From Streptomyces katrae (GTDB lineage Bacteria; Actinomycetota; Actinomycetes; Streptomycetales; Streptomycetaceae): DNA of 64,000 nt. The stretch spans positions 3,906,001 through 3,970,000 of the forward strand of contig NZ_CP020042.1 in the NCBI RefSeq assembly GCF_002028425.1. Reading direction: 5' to 3'. Shown here one piece after another: positions 34,802 through 43,561 of this stretch (positions are counted from its first letter, which is position 1; each line of letters begins with the position of its first letter). Position numbers and translations under genes: made by a program. Under the pieces are notes generated by a model. The model ran no database searches and was not told the origin of the DNA. It saw nothing but the letters and a program-made list of their open reading frames with translations.

Positions 34802-36139
34802 CTAACGGGTGGCGCCGGCCACCAGCCACCGGCCCGAGCGGGCGCGCAGCTGGAGGGTCGCCATCCGGACCAGCATCATCAGTGCCATGGCCCACCAGAG
34901 CGTCGTCAGCCCACCGCCGACGACGGGGACGAGCAGGGCGGCCGGGGCGAACACCGCGAGGGTGAGCAGCATGGCCCGGGCGAGGTAGGGGCCGTCCCCA
35001 GCGCCCATCAGCACCCCGTCGAGGACGAAGACGACCCCACACACCGGCTGGGCCAGGGCCACGACCAGCAGTGCGGGGAGCAGGGCGTCCTCGACCACGG
35101 GGTCTGCGGTGAACAGCGGGATGAAGACCGGGCGGGCCAGGACGACCAGCAGTCCGAGCACCACGCCCGAGCCGACGCCCCAGCGCACCATGCGGCGGCA
35201 GACGGCCTGGGCGCCCAGGGTGTCTCCGGCGCCGAGGTAGCGGCCGATGATGGCCTGCCCGGCGATGGCGATGGCGTCCAGGGCGAAGGCGAGCAGGTTC
35301 CAGAGGGACAGTGCGATCTGGTGGGCGGCGATGTCGGCGTCCCCCAGCCGGGCGGCCACCGCGGTCGCGATCATCAGGATGGCGCGCAGCGAGAGGGTGC
35401 GGACCAGCAGGGGTGCGCCCGCCTGGGCGCAGGCGCGTATGCCGGCCGTGTCGGGCCGCAGTGAGGCGCCGTGCCGGCGGGCGCCCCGGACCACCACCCA
35501 GAGGTAGGCGCCTGCCATGGCGCACTGGGCGACGACCGTGCCCCAGGCCGAACCCGCGATGCCCAGCCCGGCCCCGTAGACCAGGGCCACGTTCAGGGCG
35601 CCGTTGAGGGCGAAGCCTCCGATGGCCACGTAGAGCGGGGTGCGGGTGTCCTGGAGGCCGCGGATGACCCCGGTGGCCGCCAGCACCACGAGCATGGCCG
35701 GGATGCCGAGCGCGGAGATGCGCAGATAGGTGACCGCGTACGGGGCGATGGTGTCCGAGGCGCCGAAGAGGGAGATCAGCGAGGGCGCGGTGGGCAGGAC
35801 GACGGCGACGACCGCTGCCCCGAGCAGGAGGGCGAGCCAGATGCCGTCCATGCCCTGCCGGATGGCGGCCTGGAGGTCGCCCGAGCCCACCCGGCGGGCG
35901 ACGGCAGCGGTGGTGGCGTAGGCGAGGAAGACGAACACGCTCACGGCGGTGGTGAGCAGGGCGGCGGCGACGCCGAGGCCGGCCAGCTGCGGGGTGCCGA
36001 GGTGACCCACGATGGCGCTGTCGGCCATCAGGAAGAGGGGCTCGGCGACGAGGGCGCCGAAGGCGGGGAGGGCGAGGGCGAGTATCTCCCGGTCGTGCCG
36101 TCTCGGGGTGGCCTTCTCGGCTATCGGGGCCTGTGTCAT
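34802..36139 (-). CDS. MATE family efflux transporter (DinF-like)
   Basis: The 445-residue protein has about twelve membrane segments in two pseudo-repeats with the MATE pattern (LALPAFGALVAEPLFLMADSAIVGHLG near the N-terminus). MATE proteins export cationic drugs or metabolites with Na+ or H+. The substrate is unknown. The start is ATG 36139. Just upstream are AGGTAA/TTACCT arms (36161-36166 and 36190-36195) that could be an operator. It is conserved between rplI and dnaB in this genus. Confidence 0.88.
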   Translation of the reverse strand: MTQAPIAEKATPRRHDREILALALPAFGALVAEPLFLMADSAIVGHLGTPQLAGLGVAAALLTTAVSVFVFLAYATTAAVARRVGSGDLQAAIRQGMDGIWLALLLGAAVVAVVLPTAPSLISLFGASDTIAPYAVTYLRISALGIPAMLVVLAATGVIRGLQDTRTPLYVAIGGFALNGALNVALVYGAGLGIAGSAWGTVVAQCAMAGAYLWVVVRGARRHGASLRPDTAGIRACAQAGAPLLVRTLSLRAILMIATAVAARLGDADIAAHQIALSLWNLLAFALDAIAIAGQAIIGRYLGAGDTLGAQAVCRRMVRWGVGSGVVLGLLVVLARPVFIPLFTADPVVEDALLPALLVVALAQPVCGVVFVLDGVLMGAGDGPYLARAMLLTLAVFAPAALLVPVVGGGLTTLWWAMALMMLVRMATLQLRARSGRWLVAGATR

Positions 36140-36327
36140 GGGCTCAATCTAATCTTCCACAGGTAATAGATGCAAGGGCAAGTAGATCCTTACCTATGCG
36201 CTGACTTGGGTGTTCTTGGCGCGCGGCTGCGGACGATCTTGAGACAGTGGCCAAGAATTTTCCGCGCAGCTGTCGGTGGAGGAGGAAATTGCAGGTCAGT
36301 GCCGGTGTGGATGTGGGTCAGGTGATT

Positions 36328-36427
36328 TTGTCCACAGCGTCGTCCCCCGGTCTGTGCACAGCTTCGGGCGACTTACCCACAGCATTGGGTCCGTCGTCCA
36401 CATGTCATCCACACAGCCTGTGGATAA
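36328..36427. promoter_or_regulatory. Cluster of DnaA boxes upstream of dnaB
   Basis: Six box-like 9-mers lie within 100 bp: exact TTGTCCACA (36328-36336), CTGTGCACA (36352-36360), TTACCCACA (36373-36381), TCGTCCACA (36394-36402), TCATCCACA (36405-36413) and exact TTATCCACA on the minus strand (36419-36427). The 434-bp gap between the MATE gene and dnaB holds no other gene. The cluster could regulate dnaB or titrate DnaA. Confidence 0.75.
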
Positions 36428-36573
36428 CAAGATTGGCTGACGTCGTCCGCGGCCCTACCGTTGTGCGTTGCCCGCCGCGCCGAGCGCCGATCCGGGTGTC
36501 CCAAATGTCAGAGCCGTGTCGTAGAAAGAGTGACACGGCAAGGTCCGCGTTGCGGACGGGAGGAGGCGGCCCG

Positions 36574-38058
36574 GTGAGTATGCCCGAGCCCATGGACGAC
36601 CCCTGGGCCGACAGCGGCCCCAGTGACCGTCTGCCCGCCCGTCCGCGCCGGGGCGCGGAGGGCCGCGGCCGCGGTGGGGACGAGGAACGTGACCGGGGCC
36701 GTGAGGGCGGCTCCTGGGACGGCGGGGGCGGCGGCTTCGAGCGCGTCCCGCCGCAGGACCTCGACGCCGAGCAGTCGGTGCTGGGCGGCATGCTGCTGTC
36801 CAAGGACGCGATCGCCGACGTGGTCGAGGTCCTCAAGGGCCACGACTTCTACCGCCCGTCGCACGAGACGATCTACCAGGCCATCCTCGACCTGTACGCC
36901 AAGGGCGAGCCCGCCGACCCCATCACCGTCGGCGCGGAGCTGACCCGGCGCGGCGAGATCGGCAAGGTCGGCGGGGCCTCGTACCTGCACACCCTGGTGC
37001 AGTCCGTACCCACCGCGGCGAACGCCGAGTACTACGCGGAGATCGTCCATGAGCGGGCCGTCCTGCGCCGCCTCGTCGCGGCCGGTACGAAGATCACACA
37101 GATGGGGTACGCGGCTGACGGCGATGTGGACGAGATCGTCAACAGCGCCCAGGCCGAGATCTACGCCGTCACCGAGCAGCGGACCTCCGAGGACTACCTG
37201 CCCCTCGGCGACATCATGGAGGGCGCCCTCGACGAGATCGAGGCCATCGGGTCGCGCTCCGGCCAGATGTCGGGCGTGCCGACCGGGTTCACCGACCTGG
37301 ACTCCCTCACCAACGGCCTGCACCCGGGCCAGATGATCGTCATCGCCGCCCGTCCCGCCATGGGCAAGTCGACGCTCGCGCTGGACTTCGCCCGCGCCTG
37401 CTCCATCAAGAGCAACCTGCCGAGCGTCATCTTCTCCCTCGAAATGGGCCGCAACGAGATCGCGATGCGCCTGCTCTCGGCGGAGGCCCGGGTGGCGCTG
37501 CACCACATGCGTTCCGGCACCATGACCGACGACGACTGGACCCGGCTCGCCCGCCGGATGCCCGACGTCTCTGCGGCCCCGCTCTACATCGACGACTCCC
37601 CGAACCTGTCGATGATGGAGATCCGGGCCAAGTGCCGTCGGCTCAAGCAGCGCAACGACCTCTCGCTCGTGGTCATCGACTACCTCCAGCTCATGCAGTC
37701 GGGCGGCTCCCGCCGCCCCGAAAGCCGCCAGCAGGAGGTCTCGGACATGTCCCGAAACCTCAAGCTGCTGGCCAAGGAGCTCGAGGTACCGGTGATCGCG
37801 CTCTCCCAGCTGAACCGTGGTCCCGAGCAGCGCACCGACAAGAAGCCGATGGTCTCCGACCTGCGTGAGTCCGGCTCCATCGAGCAGGACGCCGACATGG
37901 TGATCCTGCTGCACCGCGAGGACGCCTACGAGAAGGAGTCCCCCCGCGCGGGCGAGGCGGACCTCATCGTCGCCAAGCACCGAAACGGCCCCACGGCCAC
38001 CATCACCGTGGCTTTCCAGGGCCATTATTCGCGGTTCGTGGACATGGCCAACACGTAG
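36574..38058 (+). CDS. dnaB: Replicative DNA helicase DnaB
   Basis: DnaB is the hexameric 5'-3' helicase of the replisome. The 494-residue protein has a Gly/Arg-rich N-terminal extension of about 55 residues, the DnaB N domain (PPQDLDAEQSVLGGML), and a RecA-like domain with Walker A ARPAMGKST near residue 270, Walker B LVVIDYLQLM and the arginine region. GTG 36574 has GGAGGAGG seven bases upstream; the longer open frame back to 36247 would run through the DnaA-box cluster. No intein is seen. Confidence 0.96.
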   Translation: MSMPEPMDDPWADSGPSDRLPARPRRGAEGRGRGGDEERDRGREGGSWDGGGGGFERVPPQDLDAEQSVLGGMLLSKDAIADVVEVLKGHDFYRPSHETIYQAILDLYAKGEPADPITVGAELTRRGEIGKVGGASYLHTLVQSVPTAANAEYYAEIVHERAVLRRLVAAGTKITQMGYAADGDVDEIVNSAQAEIYAVTEQRTSEDYLPLGDIMEGALDEIEAIGSRSGQMSGVPTGFTDLDSLTNGLHPGQMIVIAARPAMGKSTLALDFARACSIKSNLPSVIFSLEMGRNEIAMRLLSAEARVALHHMRSGTMTDDDWTRLARRMPDVSAAPLYIDDSPNLSMMEIRAKCRRLKQRNDLSLVVIDYLQLMQSGGSRRPESRQQEVSDMSRNLKLLAKELEVPVIALSQLNRGPEQRTDKKPMVSDLRESGSIEQDADMVILLHREDAYEKESPRAGEADLIVAKHRNGPTATITVAFQGHYSRFVDMANT

Positions 38059-38067
38059 CATCCGATC

Positions 38068-39453
38068 ATGGACGCGTTCTCTGAAGACCTGGAACTCCTG
38101 CCCTCCACCCGGCGGGCGCTGAACCACCGGCTCGCCGTCGCGCAGAGCGAGGGCCGGGCCCCGTCCGTGGTGGCCGCGGTCGTACGGGGCGGGGACGTGG
38201 TCTGGGAGGGATCGCGGACCTCGGTCGAGGGGCACGGACCCGACGGGGACGTCCAGTACCGGGTCGGGTCGATCACGAAGACCTTCACGGCCGTCCTGGT
38301 GCTGCGGCTGCGGGACGAGGGCCTGCTGGCGCTCTCGGACCCGCTGGGCAAGCACCTGCCCGGGACGGGCGCCGACGAGGTGACCATCGCCCAGCTGCTG
38401 GCCCACACCGGCGGGCTGGCGGCGGAGACGCCCGGCGAATGGTGGGAGCGCACCCCGGGCGCACAGCGGCCCGCGCTCGCCGACGTGCTCGGCGAGGATC
38501 CGTTCAAGCACACGCCGGGGACCAGGCACCACTACTCCAACCCGGGTTACACCCTGCTGGGTTCGCTCGTCGAAGCGCTGCGCGGAAAGCCCTGGGAGGA
38601 CGTACTGCGGGCCGAGGTGCTGGAGCCGCTGGGGCTGCACCGTACGAGTGCGCAGCCGCAGGCCCCGCACGCGGGCGGCTGGGCGGTGCACCCCTGGGCG
38701 GACGTGATGCTGCCCGAGCCGGTGGAGGACCTGGGGCTGATGGCTGCGGCCGGCCAGCTGTGGTCCACGACCCGCGACCTGGCGCGGTTCGCGCTCCTGC
38801 TGGCACACGGCGACGAGCGGGTGCTGAGCGCGCAGAGCGTACGGGAGATGCGCACCTCGGTGGCGCCCCCGGAGCCCGGCTTCGCCGACCTCGGCTACGG
38901 GCTGGGACTCCAGCTGACGGAGCAGCGCGGGCGCCGGCTGGTCGGGCACAGCGGTTCGCTCCCCGGGTTCGTCGCCGGACTCTGGCTGAGCGAGGCGGAC
39001 GACATGGCGGCCGTGGTGCTGTCGAACTGCACCTCGGGGCTGCCGGCCTCGACGGTGGCCACCGACCTGCTGGCGATCGTGGCGGACGCGGAACCCAGGT
39101 TTCCCACGCCCTGGCGGCCCTTCACGGAGGCCGACCGGGTCCCGCTGGACCTTTGCGGCGTCTGGTACTGGGGCACCGCGCCCCACGGGCTGAGGCTGAA
39201 GTCGGACGGGTCGCTGGAACTGGGCCCGGTGGGCGTACCGGGCCGGTCGGCGCGGTTCCGCGCCGAGTCCGACGGCACGTGGACGGGACTGACCGGCTAC
39301 TACGCGGGCGAGACCCTGCGGGCGGTACGACGGGAGGACGGCGCCGTGAGCCACCTCGACCTGGGCTCCTTCGTCTTCACGCGCGAGCCCTACGACCCTC
39401 AGGCGCCGGTGCCCGGTGGGGTGGACCCGCAGGGCTGGCGCGGCATCGGCTGA
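38068..39453 (+). CDS. Serine hydrolase of the beta-lactamase/class C PBP family
   Basis: The 461-residue protein has the catalytic SITK at 68-71, YSN at 156-158, and HSG near residue 294, the three motifs of AmpC-like esterases and DD-peptidases, then a C-terminal beta-domain of about 120 residues. No signal peptide is seen, so it may act in the cytoplasm as an esterase or amidase. Its ATG is nine bases after dnaB, and TAGCAT (38056-38061) six bases before it suggests a leaderless message. Confidence 0.85.
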   Translation: MDAFSEDLELLPSTRRALNHRLAVAQSEGRAPSVVAAVVRGGDVVWEGSRTSVEGHGPDGDVQYRVGSITKTFTAVLVLRLRDEGLLALSDPLGKHLPGTGADEVTIAQLLAHTGGLAAETPGEWWERTPGAQRPALADVLGEDPFKHTPGTRHHYSNPGYTLLGSLVEALRGKPWEDVLRAEVLEPLGLHRTSAQPQAPHAGGWAVHPWADVMLPEPVEDLGLMAAAGQLWSTTRDLARFALLLAHGDERVLSAQSVREMRTSVAPPEPGFADLGYGLGLQLTEQRGRRLVGHSGSLPGFVAGLWLSEADDMAAVVLSNCTSGLPASTVATDLLAIVADAEPRFPTPWRPFTEADRVPLDLCGVWYWGTAPHGLRLKSDGSLELGPVGVPGRSARFRAESDGTWTGLTGYYAGETLRAVRREDGAVSHLDLGSFVFTREPYDPQAPVPGGVDPQGWRGIG

Positions 39454-39470
39454 CGTCCCCGCCGCGAGGA

Positions 39471-39496
39471 CGGCCCGCCGTCGCACCGGCGGGCCG
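39471..39496. terminator. Terminator between convergent genes
   Basis: A 10-bp GC-only stem (CGGCCCGCCG and complement) with a 6-base loop lies 18 bp after the serine hydrolase gene and 46 bp from the convergent acetyltransferase gene. Confidence 0.75.
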
Positions 39497-39542
39497 GGAC
39501 CGACGCTGCCGGCCGGCAGCGGCCCGGCCCCTGCCTGCCGGT

Positions 39543-40004
39543 TCAGAGCTGGAGCTTGAACCCCACGTGGGAGGGGGTGAAGCCGAGCCGCTCGTAGAAG
39601 CGGTGGGCATCGGTGCGGGTCACGTCCGAGGTGAGCTGCACCAGTTGGCAGTTCTCCTCGCGGGAGCGGTCGACGGCCCACTCGATGAACCGGGTGCCCA
39701 GTCCGCTGCCGCGCTCGTCGGCGTGGACGCGGACGCCTTCGATGATCGAGCGGGTGGAGCCCCTGCGGGACAGGCCCGGCACGATCGTCAGCTGGAGGGT
39801 GCCCACGACGCGCTCGCCGCGCACGGCGACCACGACGTGCTGATGCGGATCGTCGGCCAGCCGCTTGAGCGCCGTGGCGTACGGGGCCAGGTCCTGCGGG
39901 GACTCCCGGGTGGCGCCCATCGGATCGTCGGCGAGCAGGGCCACGATGGCGGGCAGATCGGCCTCCGTGGCGGGACGGATGGTCAGCCCGGAAGGTTCGG
40001 TCAT
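39543..40004 (-). CDS. GNAT family N-acetyltransferase (small)
   Basis: The 153-residue protein is a single GNAT domain with the acetyl-CoA loop RGSGLGTRFI near residue 99 and the HRFYERLGF motif near the C-terminus. The substrate is unknown. It starts 17 bp after the end of a second, larger acetyltransferase gene on the same strand, so they form a two-gene operon. Confidence 0.87.
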   Translation of the reverse strand: MTEPSGLTIRPATEADLPAIVALLADDPMGATRESPQDLAPYATALKRLADDPHQHVVVAVRGERVVGTLQLTIVPGLSRRGSTRSIIEGVRVHADERGSGLGTRFIEWAVDRSREENCQLVQLTSDVTRTDAHRFYERLGFTPSHVGFKLQL

Positions 40005-40021
40005 GGTCGGATGTCCTCTGC

Positions 40022-40927
40022 TCAGCCGGCGGCGACGGTGAGGGGAGCCCAGCGCCGGGTCCAGTCACCGGGCAGGCCGGGGATGTCCCTGGTCATGACC
40101 GCGTTGAAGGCGAGGGATTCCAGACCGCGTTCCTTGAGCCAGGCCACCAGCTCCTCGTGACGCACGTCGACATCGGTGCGCAAGGGGCGGTCGGTGCTCG
40201 CGGCCAGGGCCGTCACCAGCGCCTGCGCGGTGGCGGTGTCCCGGGCGATCAGGGGGCCGATGACATGGGTCTCCATGTTGGGCCAGATGGCGGCGTAGCC
40301 GATGAGCGCGCCGGATCCGTCCTCGGCGACGAGCAGCCGGTCCGTGAAGGCGGGCAGGCGCGTGATCATGTGGGTCCGGTCGGTGCCGAACACCTCCGTG
40401 TCCAGCCGGATGATCCGGGTGATGTCCTCGGCGGTGGCCGGACGCACGGGGACGGTGCCGGAACCGGTCCGCTCGGGATCCGGGAGGAAGGCACCGCGGA
40501 GCATCTCCGCCCGGCCGGTGGTGTCGAAGCCGAGCTCCTCGTAGAGCGGGCGGCCGTAGGGGGTGGCGTGCAGGGTGAGCGGTACGCCCGCGAGGACGTC
40601 GTCGCAGACGTACTGCATGAGGCGGCGACCCAGGCCCTGGCGGGCGAACCTGTCGGCGACGAGGACCATCCCGATGGCGGCGAGGTCCGGTTTGGCCCGG
40701 GTGTCCCCGTACGTGGTCACGACGCAGGCCGCGGCCAGGCCCTGTCCGTCGGGCGCGTCGACGCCGTACCCGGTGCCGGCGGTGAGGAGCAGCCCCCACT
40801 TGTGGTCCTCGCGGGGCCAGCCGCGGTCCTGGGACAGGTCGGCGCAGTGGCGGAGGTCGTCCGGGGTCAGCGCGCGGATCGGCAGATCGGTGAGCAGTGG
40901 TGGTGTCACCGGCCCAGAGTGGATCAT
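40022..40927 (-). CDS. GNAT family N-acetyltransferase with two domains
   Basis: The 301-residue protein has an N-terminal GNAT half with RQGLGRRLMQ near residue 96 and a C-terminal half (from about 165) resembling a second, degenerate GNAT domain similar to the DUF1868/GNAT tandem type. The substrate is unknown. The start is ATG 40927. It precedes the small acetyltransferase gene, and reads away from a parS site 46 bp upstream. Confidence 0.85.
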   Translation of the reverse strand: MIHSGPVTPPLLTDLPIRALTPDDLRHCADLSQDRGWPREDHKWGLLLTAGTGYGVDAPDGQGLAAACVVTTYGDTRAKPDLAAIGMVLVADRFARQGLGRRLMQYVCDDVLAGVPLTLHATPYGRPLYEELGFDTTGRAEMLRGAFLPDPERTGSGTVPVRPATAEDITRIIRLDTEVFGTDRTHMITRLPAFTDRLLVAEDGSGALIGYAAIWPNMETHVIGPLIARDTATAQALVTALAASTDRPLRTDVDVRHEELVAWLKERGLESLAFNAVMTRDIPGLPGDWTRRWAPLTVAAG

Positions 40928-40972
40928 CCGCTCGTGGGGCGTCCAGGGGATTCCGGGATCCGGCCGGTCGGT

Positions 40973-40986
40973 GTTTCACGTGAAAC
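40973..40986. promoter_or_regulatory. parS: parS site over the predicted HAD gene promoter
   Basis: An exact GTTTCACGTGAAAC lies between divergent genes. Its TTTCAC (40974-40979) is 17 bp from TAGCCT (40997-41002), a -10-like hexamer eight bases before the HAD ATG. ParB loading could cover this promoter. Confidence 0.9.
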
Positions 40987-41010
40987 ATGACGCCGCTAGC
41001 CTCGGCGGCT

Positions 41011-41661
41011 ATGACGCTGCTGCATCTGTTCGATCTCGACGGGACCCTCATGTACGGCTCCGCCGCACCGGTGGAGATCTCCCGTCAGCTCGGTCTGGAG
41101 AACGAGATCGCGGAGCTTGAGCGGGCTTTCGGCGCCCGCGAGATCGGCCCGCAGGACTTCGCGCGGGCGGCACGCGAGCTGTGGTCCGATCTGACGCCCC
41201 TGCACGTCCGGGCGGCCTTCGACGGGGCTCCGTGGCTGGCCGGTATCAGGGACGTCTGGCGGGAGATCCGGGAACGCGGGGACTACTGCGCCGTGGTCTC
41301 CCTGTCCCCGTCGTTCTTCGTCGAGCTGCTGCTGGAGTGGGGCGCGCACGCCGCGCACGGCTCGGTCTTCCCCGAGGTGCCCTTCACGCGGCCCGTCGAC
41401 GTGACGGGGGCCATGACGCCCGAGGGCAAGCTGACGGTCGCGGACCGGCTGTGCGAGCGGTTCGGGGTGACCCGCGCGGACTGCGTGGCGTACGGGGACT
41501 CCATGACGGACGCGGTGCTCTTCGCGGCCCTCCCGCGGTCGGTGGCGGTGAACGCGCGGCCGCACCTCGCGGAGCGGGCCACCCATGTCTACGAGGGCCG
41601 TGACCTGAGGGAGGCGTACCAGCTCGTGGGGCAGACGCGCCCGGGAGTCGCAGCATCTTAA
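41011..41661 (+). CDS. HAD-family phosphatase (SerB-like, HAD-IB)
   Basis: The 216-residue protein has the HAD nucleophile motif FDLDGT at residues 7-12, a Ser motif VSLSPS near 92, and the metal motif GDSMTD near 165. It resembles phosphoserine-phosphatase-like enzymes; the substrate is not known. I chose ATG 41011 (MTLLHLFDLDG), since an ATG at 40987 touches the parS site and adds eight non-conserved codons. The start may be leaderless. Confidence 0.87.
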   Translation: MTLLHLFDLDGTLMYGSAAPVEISRQLGLENEIAELERAFGAREIGPQDFARAARELWSDLTPLHVRAAFDGAPWLAGIRDVWREIRERGDYCAVVSLSPSFFVELLLEWGAHAAHGSVFPEVPFTRPVDVTGAMTPEGKLTVADRLCERFGVTRADCVAYGDSMTDAVLFAALPRSVAVNARPHLAERATHVYEGRDLREAYQLVGQTRPGVAAS

Positions 41662-41802
41662 GGGGATCGTGGGTTCGAAACGCGGTTTTTCCCCATTCCC
41701 CCGCAGTGCCCTCGGTCGGCTGGCACGCTGTGAAACCCGGAACCACGGATTCGAGGCCGTGGCGTGTGAGACCCGACCGAGATGCTCGAAGCGAGGCACC
41801 GC

Positions 41803-42987
41803 ATGGACCTTCCGCCCACCAGATCGGCGAGACCGACGGGCTGGATACCTTCCGGGGGCGGTGCGACCGAGCCCTCCCCGGACGCCGTCCTCATCCGCCG
41901 GACCCTTGCCGAGGTCGCTCCCGTCGCCGACAAGGTCACCTCGTACTTCTACGCCCTGGTCTTCACGGGGCATCCCGAGCTGCGGCAGATGTTCCCCGCG
42001 GCCATGGACGTCCAGCGGGACCGCCTGCTGAAGGCGCTGCTGACCGCCGCGGAGCACATCGACGACCCGGCGGTGCTCACCCCGTACCTGCGACGGCTCG
42101 GCACCGGGCACCGCAAGTACGGCACCTTGGCCGGCCACTATCCGGCCGTCGGGGAGGCGCTGATCGGGGCGCTGGCCAGGTACGCGGAGCTCACTTGGGG
42201 CCCGGAGACGGAAGCCGCGTGGGTGCGCGCGTACACCGCCATCTCCCAGACCATGATCGACGCGGCGGCGGAGGACGAGACGCGGGCGCCGGCCTGGTGG
42301 CACGCCGAGGTGGTCTCCCACGACCTGCGCACCTCGGACATCGCCGTTCTGACGGTCCGCCCCGACCAGCCGTACCCGTTCCTCGCCGGGCAGTACACCA
42401 GCCTGGAGACCCCGTGGTGGCCGCGCGTCTGGCGGCACTACTCCTTCGCCTCGGCGCCGCGCGCCGACGGGCTGCTGTCCTTCCACGTCAAGGCCGTGCC
42501 GGCCGGCTGGGTCTCCAACGCCCTGGTGCGCCGCGCCCGCCCGGGCGACGTTCTGCGGCTGGGACCGCCGGCCGGGTCGATGGTGGTGGACCACAGCACC
42601 GACAACGGGATGCTGTGCCTGGGCGGGGGGACCGGCATCGCCCCGATCAAGGCACTGATCGAAGACGTGGCCGGGCACGGCGAACGCCGGCCGGTGGAAG
42701 TCTTCTTCGGGGCGCGCAGCGATGACGACCTGTACGACAAGGACACCCTGCTGGGCCTGCAGCGCTCCCATCCCTGGCTGTCGGTACGCCCGGTGATCGG
42801 GGAGGGGATGGCGGGCCAGCTGCCGCACGCCGTCGGCGAGAACGGGCCCTGGAGCTCCTACGACGCCTTCATCTCGGGGCCGCCCGCGATGATCCGCAGC
42901 GGTGTGGACGCGCTCAAGCGGATCGGGATCCCGGGCGAACGCATCCGCTACGACGCGCTCGAGGAGCTGGCGGGCGTCGCCGGCTGA
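41803..42987 (+). CDS. Globin-reductase fusion (flavohaemoglobin-like)
   Basis: The 394-residue protein joins a globin domain (about 30-160, with YFYALVF and proximal-His region GHRKYG) to an FAD/NAD(P)-binding reductase (about 165-390, with RHYSFAS for FAD and LGGGTGIAPIKAL for NAD(P)). Such proteins convert nitric oxide to nitrate or act as haem oxidoreductases. ATG 41803 has GCGAGG six bases upstream; an ATG at 41782 is less likely. The globin part is short and divergent from classical Hmp. Confidence 0.88.
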   Translation: MDLPPTRSARPTGWIPSGGGATEPSPDAVLIRRTLAEVAPVADKVTSYFYALVFTGHPELRQMFPAAMDVQRDRLLKALLTAAEHIDDPAVLTPYLRRLGTGHRKYGTLAGHYPAVGEALIGALARYAELTWGPETEAAWVRAYTAISQTMIDAAAEDETRAPAWWHAEVVSHDLRTSDIAVLTVRPDQPYPFLAGQYTSLETPWWPRVWRHYSFASAPRADGLLSFHVKAVPAGWVSNALVRRARPGDVLRLGPPAGSMVVDHSTDNGMLCLGGGTGIAPIKALIEDVAGHGERRPVEVFFGARSDDDLYDKDTLLGLQRSHPWLSVRPVIGEGMAGQLPHAVGENGPWSSYDAFISGPPAMIRSGVDALKRIGIPGERIRYDALEELAGVAG

Positions 42988-43020
42988 GACCGGCGCGGGC
43001 CCGCCCGCCCCCCCGGCCGC

Positions 43021-43500
43021 TCAGCCCAGGTCGGGGGCGTGCATGGCGCGCACCCCCTCGATGTTGCCGTCGAGGTAGTGGCGCAGCGAGAGCGGGACGA
43101 GGTGGACCGCGGCGATGCCGACGCGGCTGAAGGGCACGCGGACGATCTCGTACTCGCCCTGCGGCTCGTCCACTTCGGGGCCGTGCCGCCGTCCGGGGTC
43201 CATCGATTCGAGGTGGCAGACGAAGAAGTGCTGCACCTTGACCCCGGTCACTCCCCCCGAGGCGATGTGCTCGACGGTGTCGACGAAGCAGGGCACCACG
43301 TCGGTGATCTTGGCGCCGAGTTCCTCGTCGAGTTCTCTGTGGAGGGCGTCCACGACGGTGGCGTCGGAGGGTTCCACACCGCCGCCCGGGGTGAGCCAGT
43401 ACGGGTCGACGCCGGGCTTGGTGCGCTTGATGAGGATCAGGTCGTCACCGTCGAGCAGGATCGCTCGGGCGGTGCGTTTGACCACGGGACGTTCGGTCAT
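43021..43500 (-). CDS. Nudix hydrolase
   Basis: The 159-residue protein hydrolyses a nucleoside diphosphate linked to another group, substrate unknown. The Nudix box is present near residues 40-62 as GGxVEPSDAxxxDALHRELDEELG; the first Glu of the consensus is Ala, while the metal-binding REL-EE core is kept. ATG 43500 (MTERPVVKR) is chosen over longer forms that enter the LysR gene. It lies 61 bp after the LysR gene on the same strand. Confidence 0.87.
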   Translation of the reverse strand: MTERPVVKRTARAILLDGDDLILIKRTKPGVDPYWLTPGGGVEPSDATVVDALHRELDEELGAKITDVVPCFVDTVEHIASGGVTGVKVQHFFVCHLESMDPGRRHGPEVDEPQGEYEIVRVPFSRVGIAAVHLVPLSLRHYLDGNIEGVRAMHAPDLG

Positions 43501-43561
43501 GGGAGAAGAGTGGCCCACGTCCGGGCTTCTGAAACGCGCCATCGTCCGAAACGCGAGGGGC

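Noticed and set aside
36508..40068. 1186-codon open frame on the minus strand
   Set aside because: It covers dnaB and the serine hydrolase gene in antisense and has no recognisable motif.
41739..41768. ECF-type promoter before the globin-reductase gene
   Set aside because: GGAACC and CGTGTG are 18 bp apart, but this fits no Streptomyces ECF consensus well enough.
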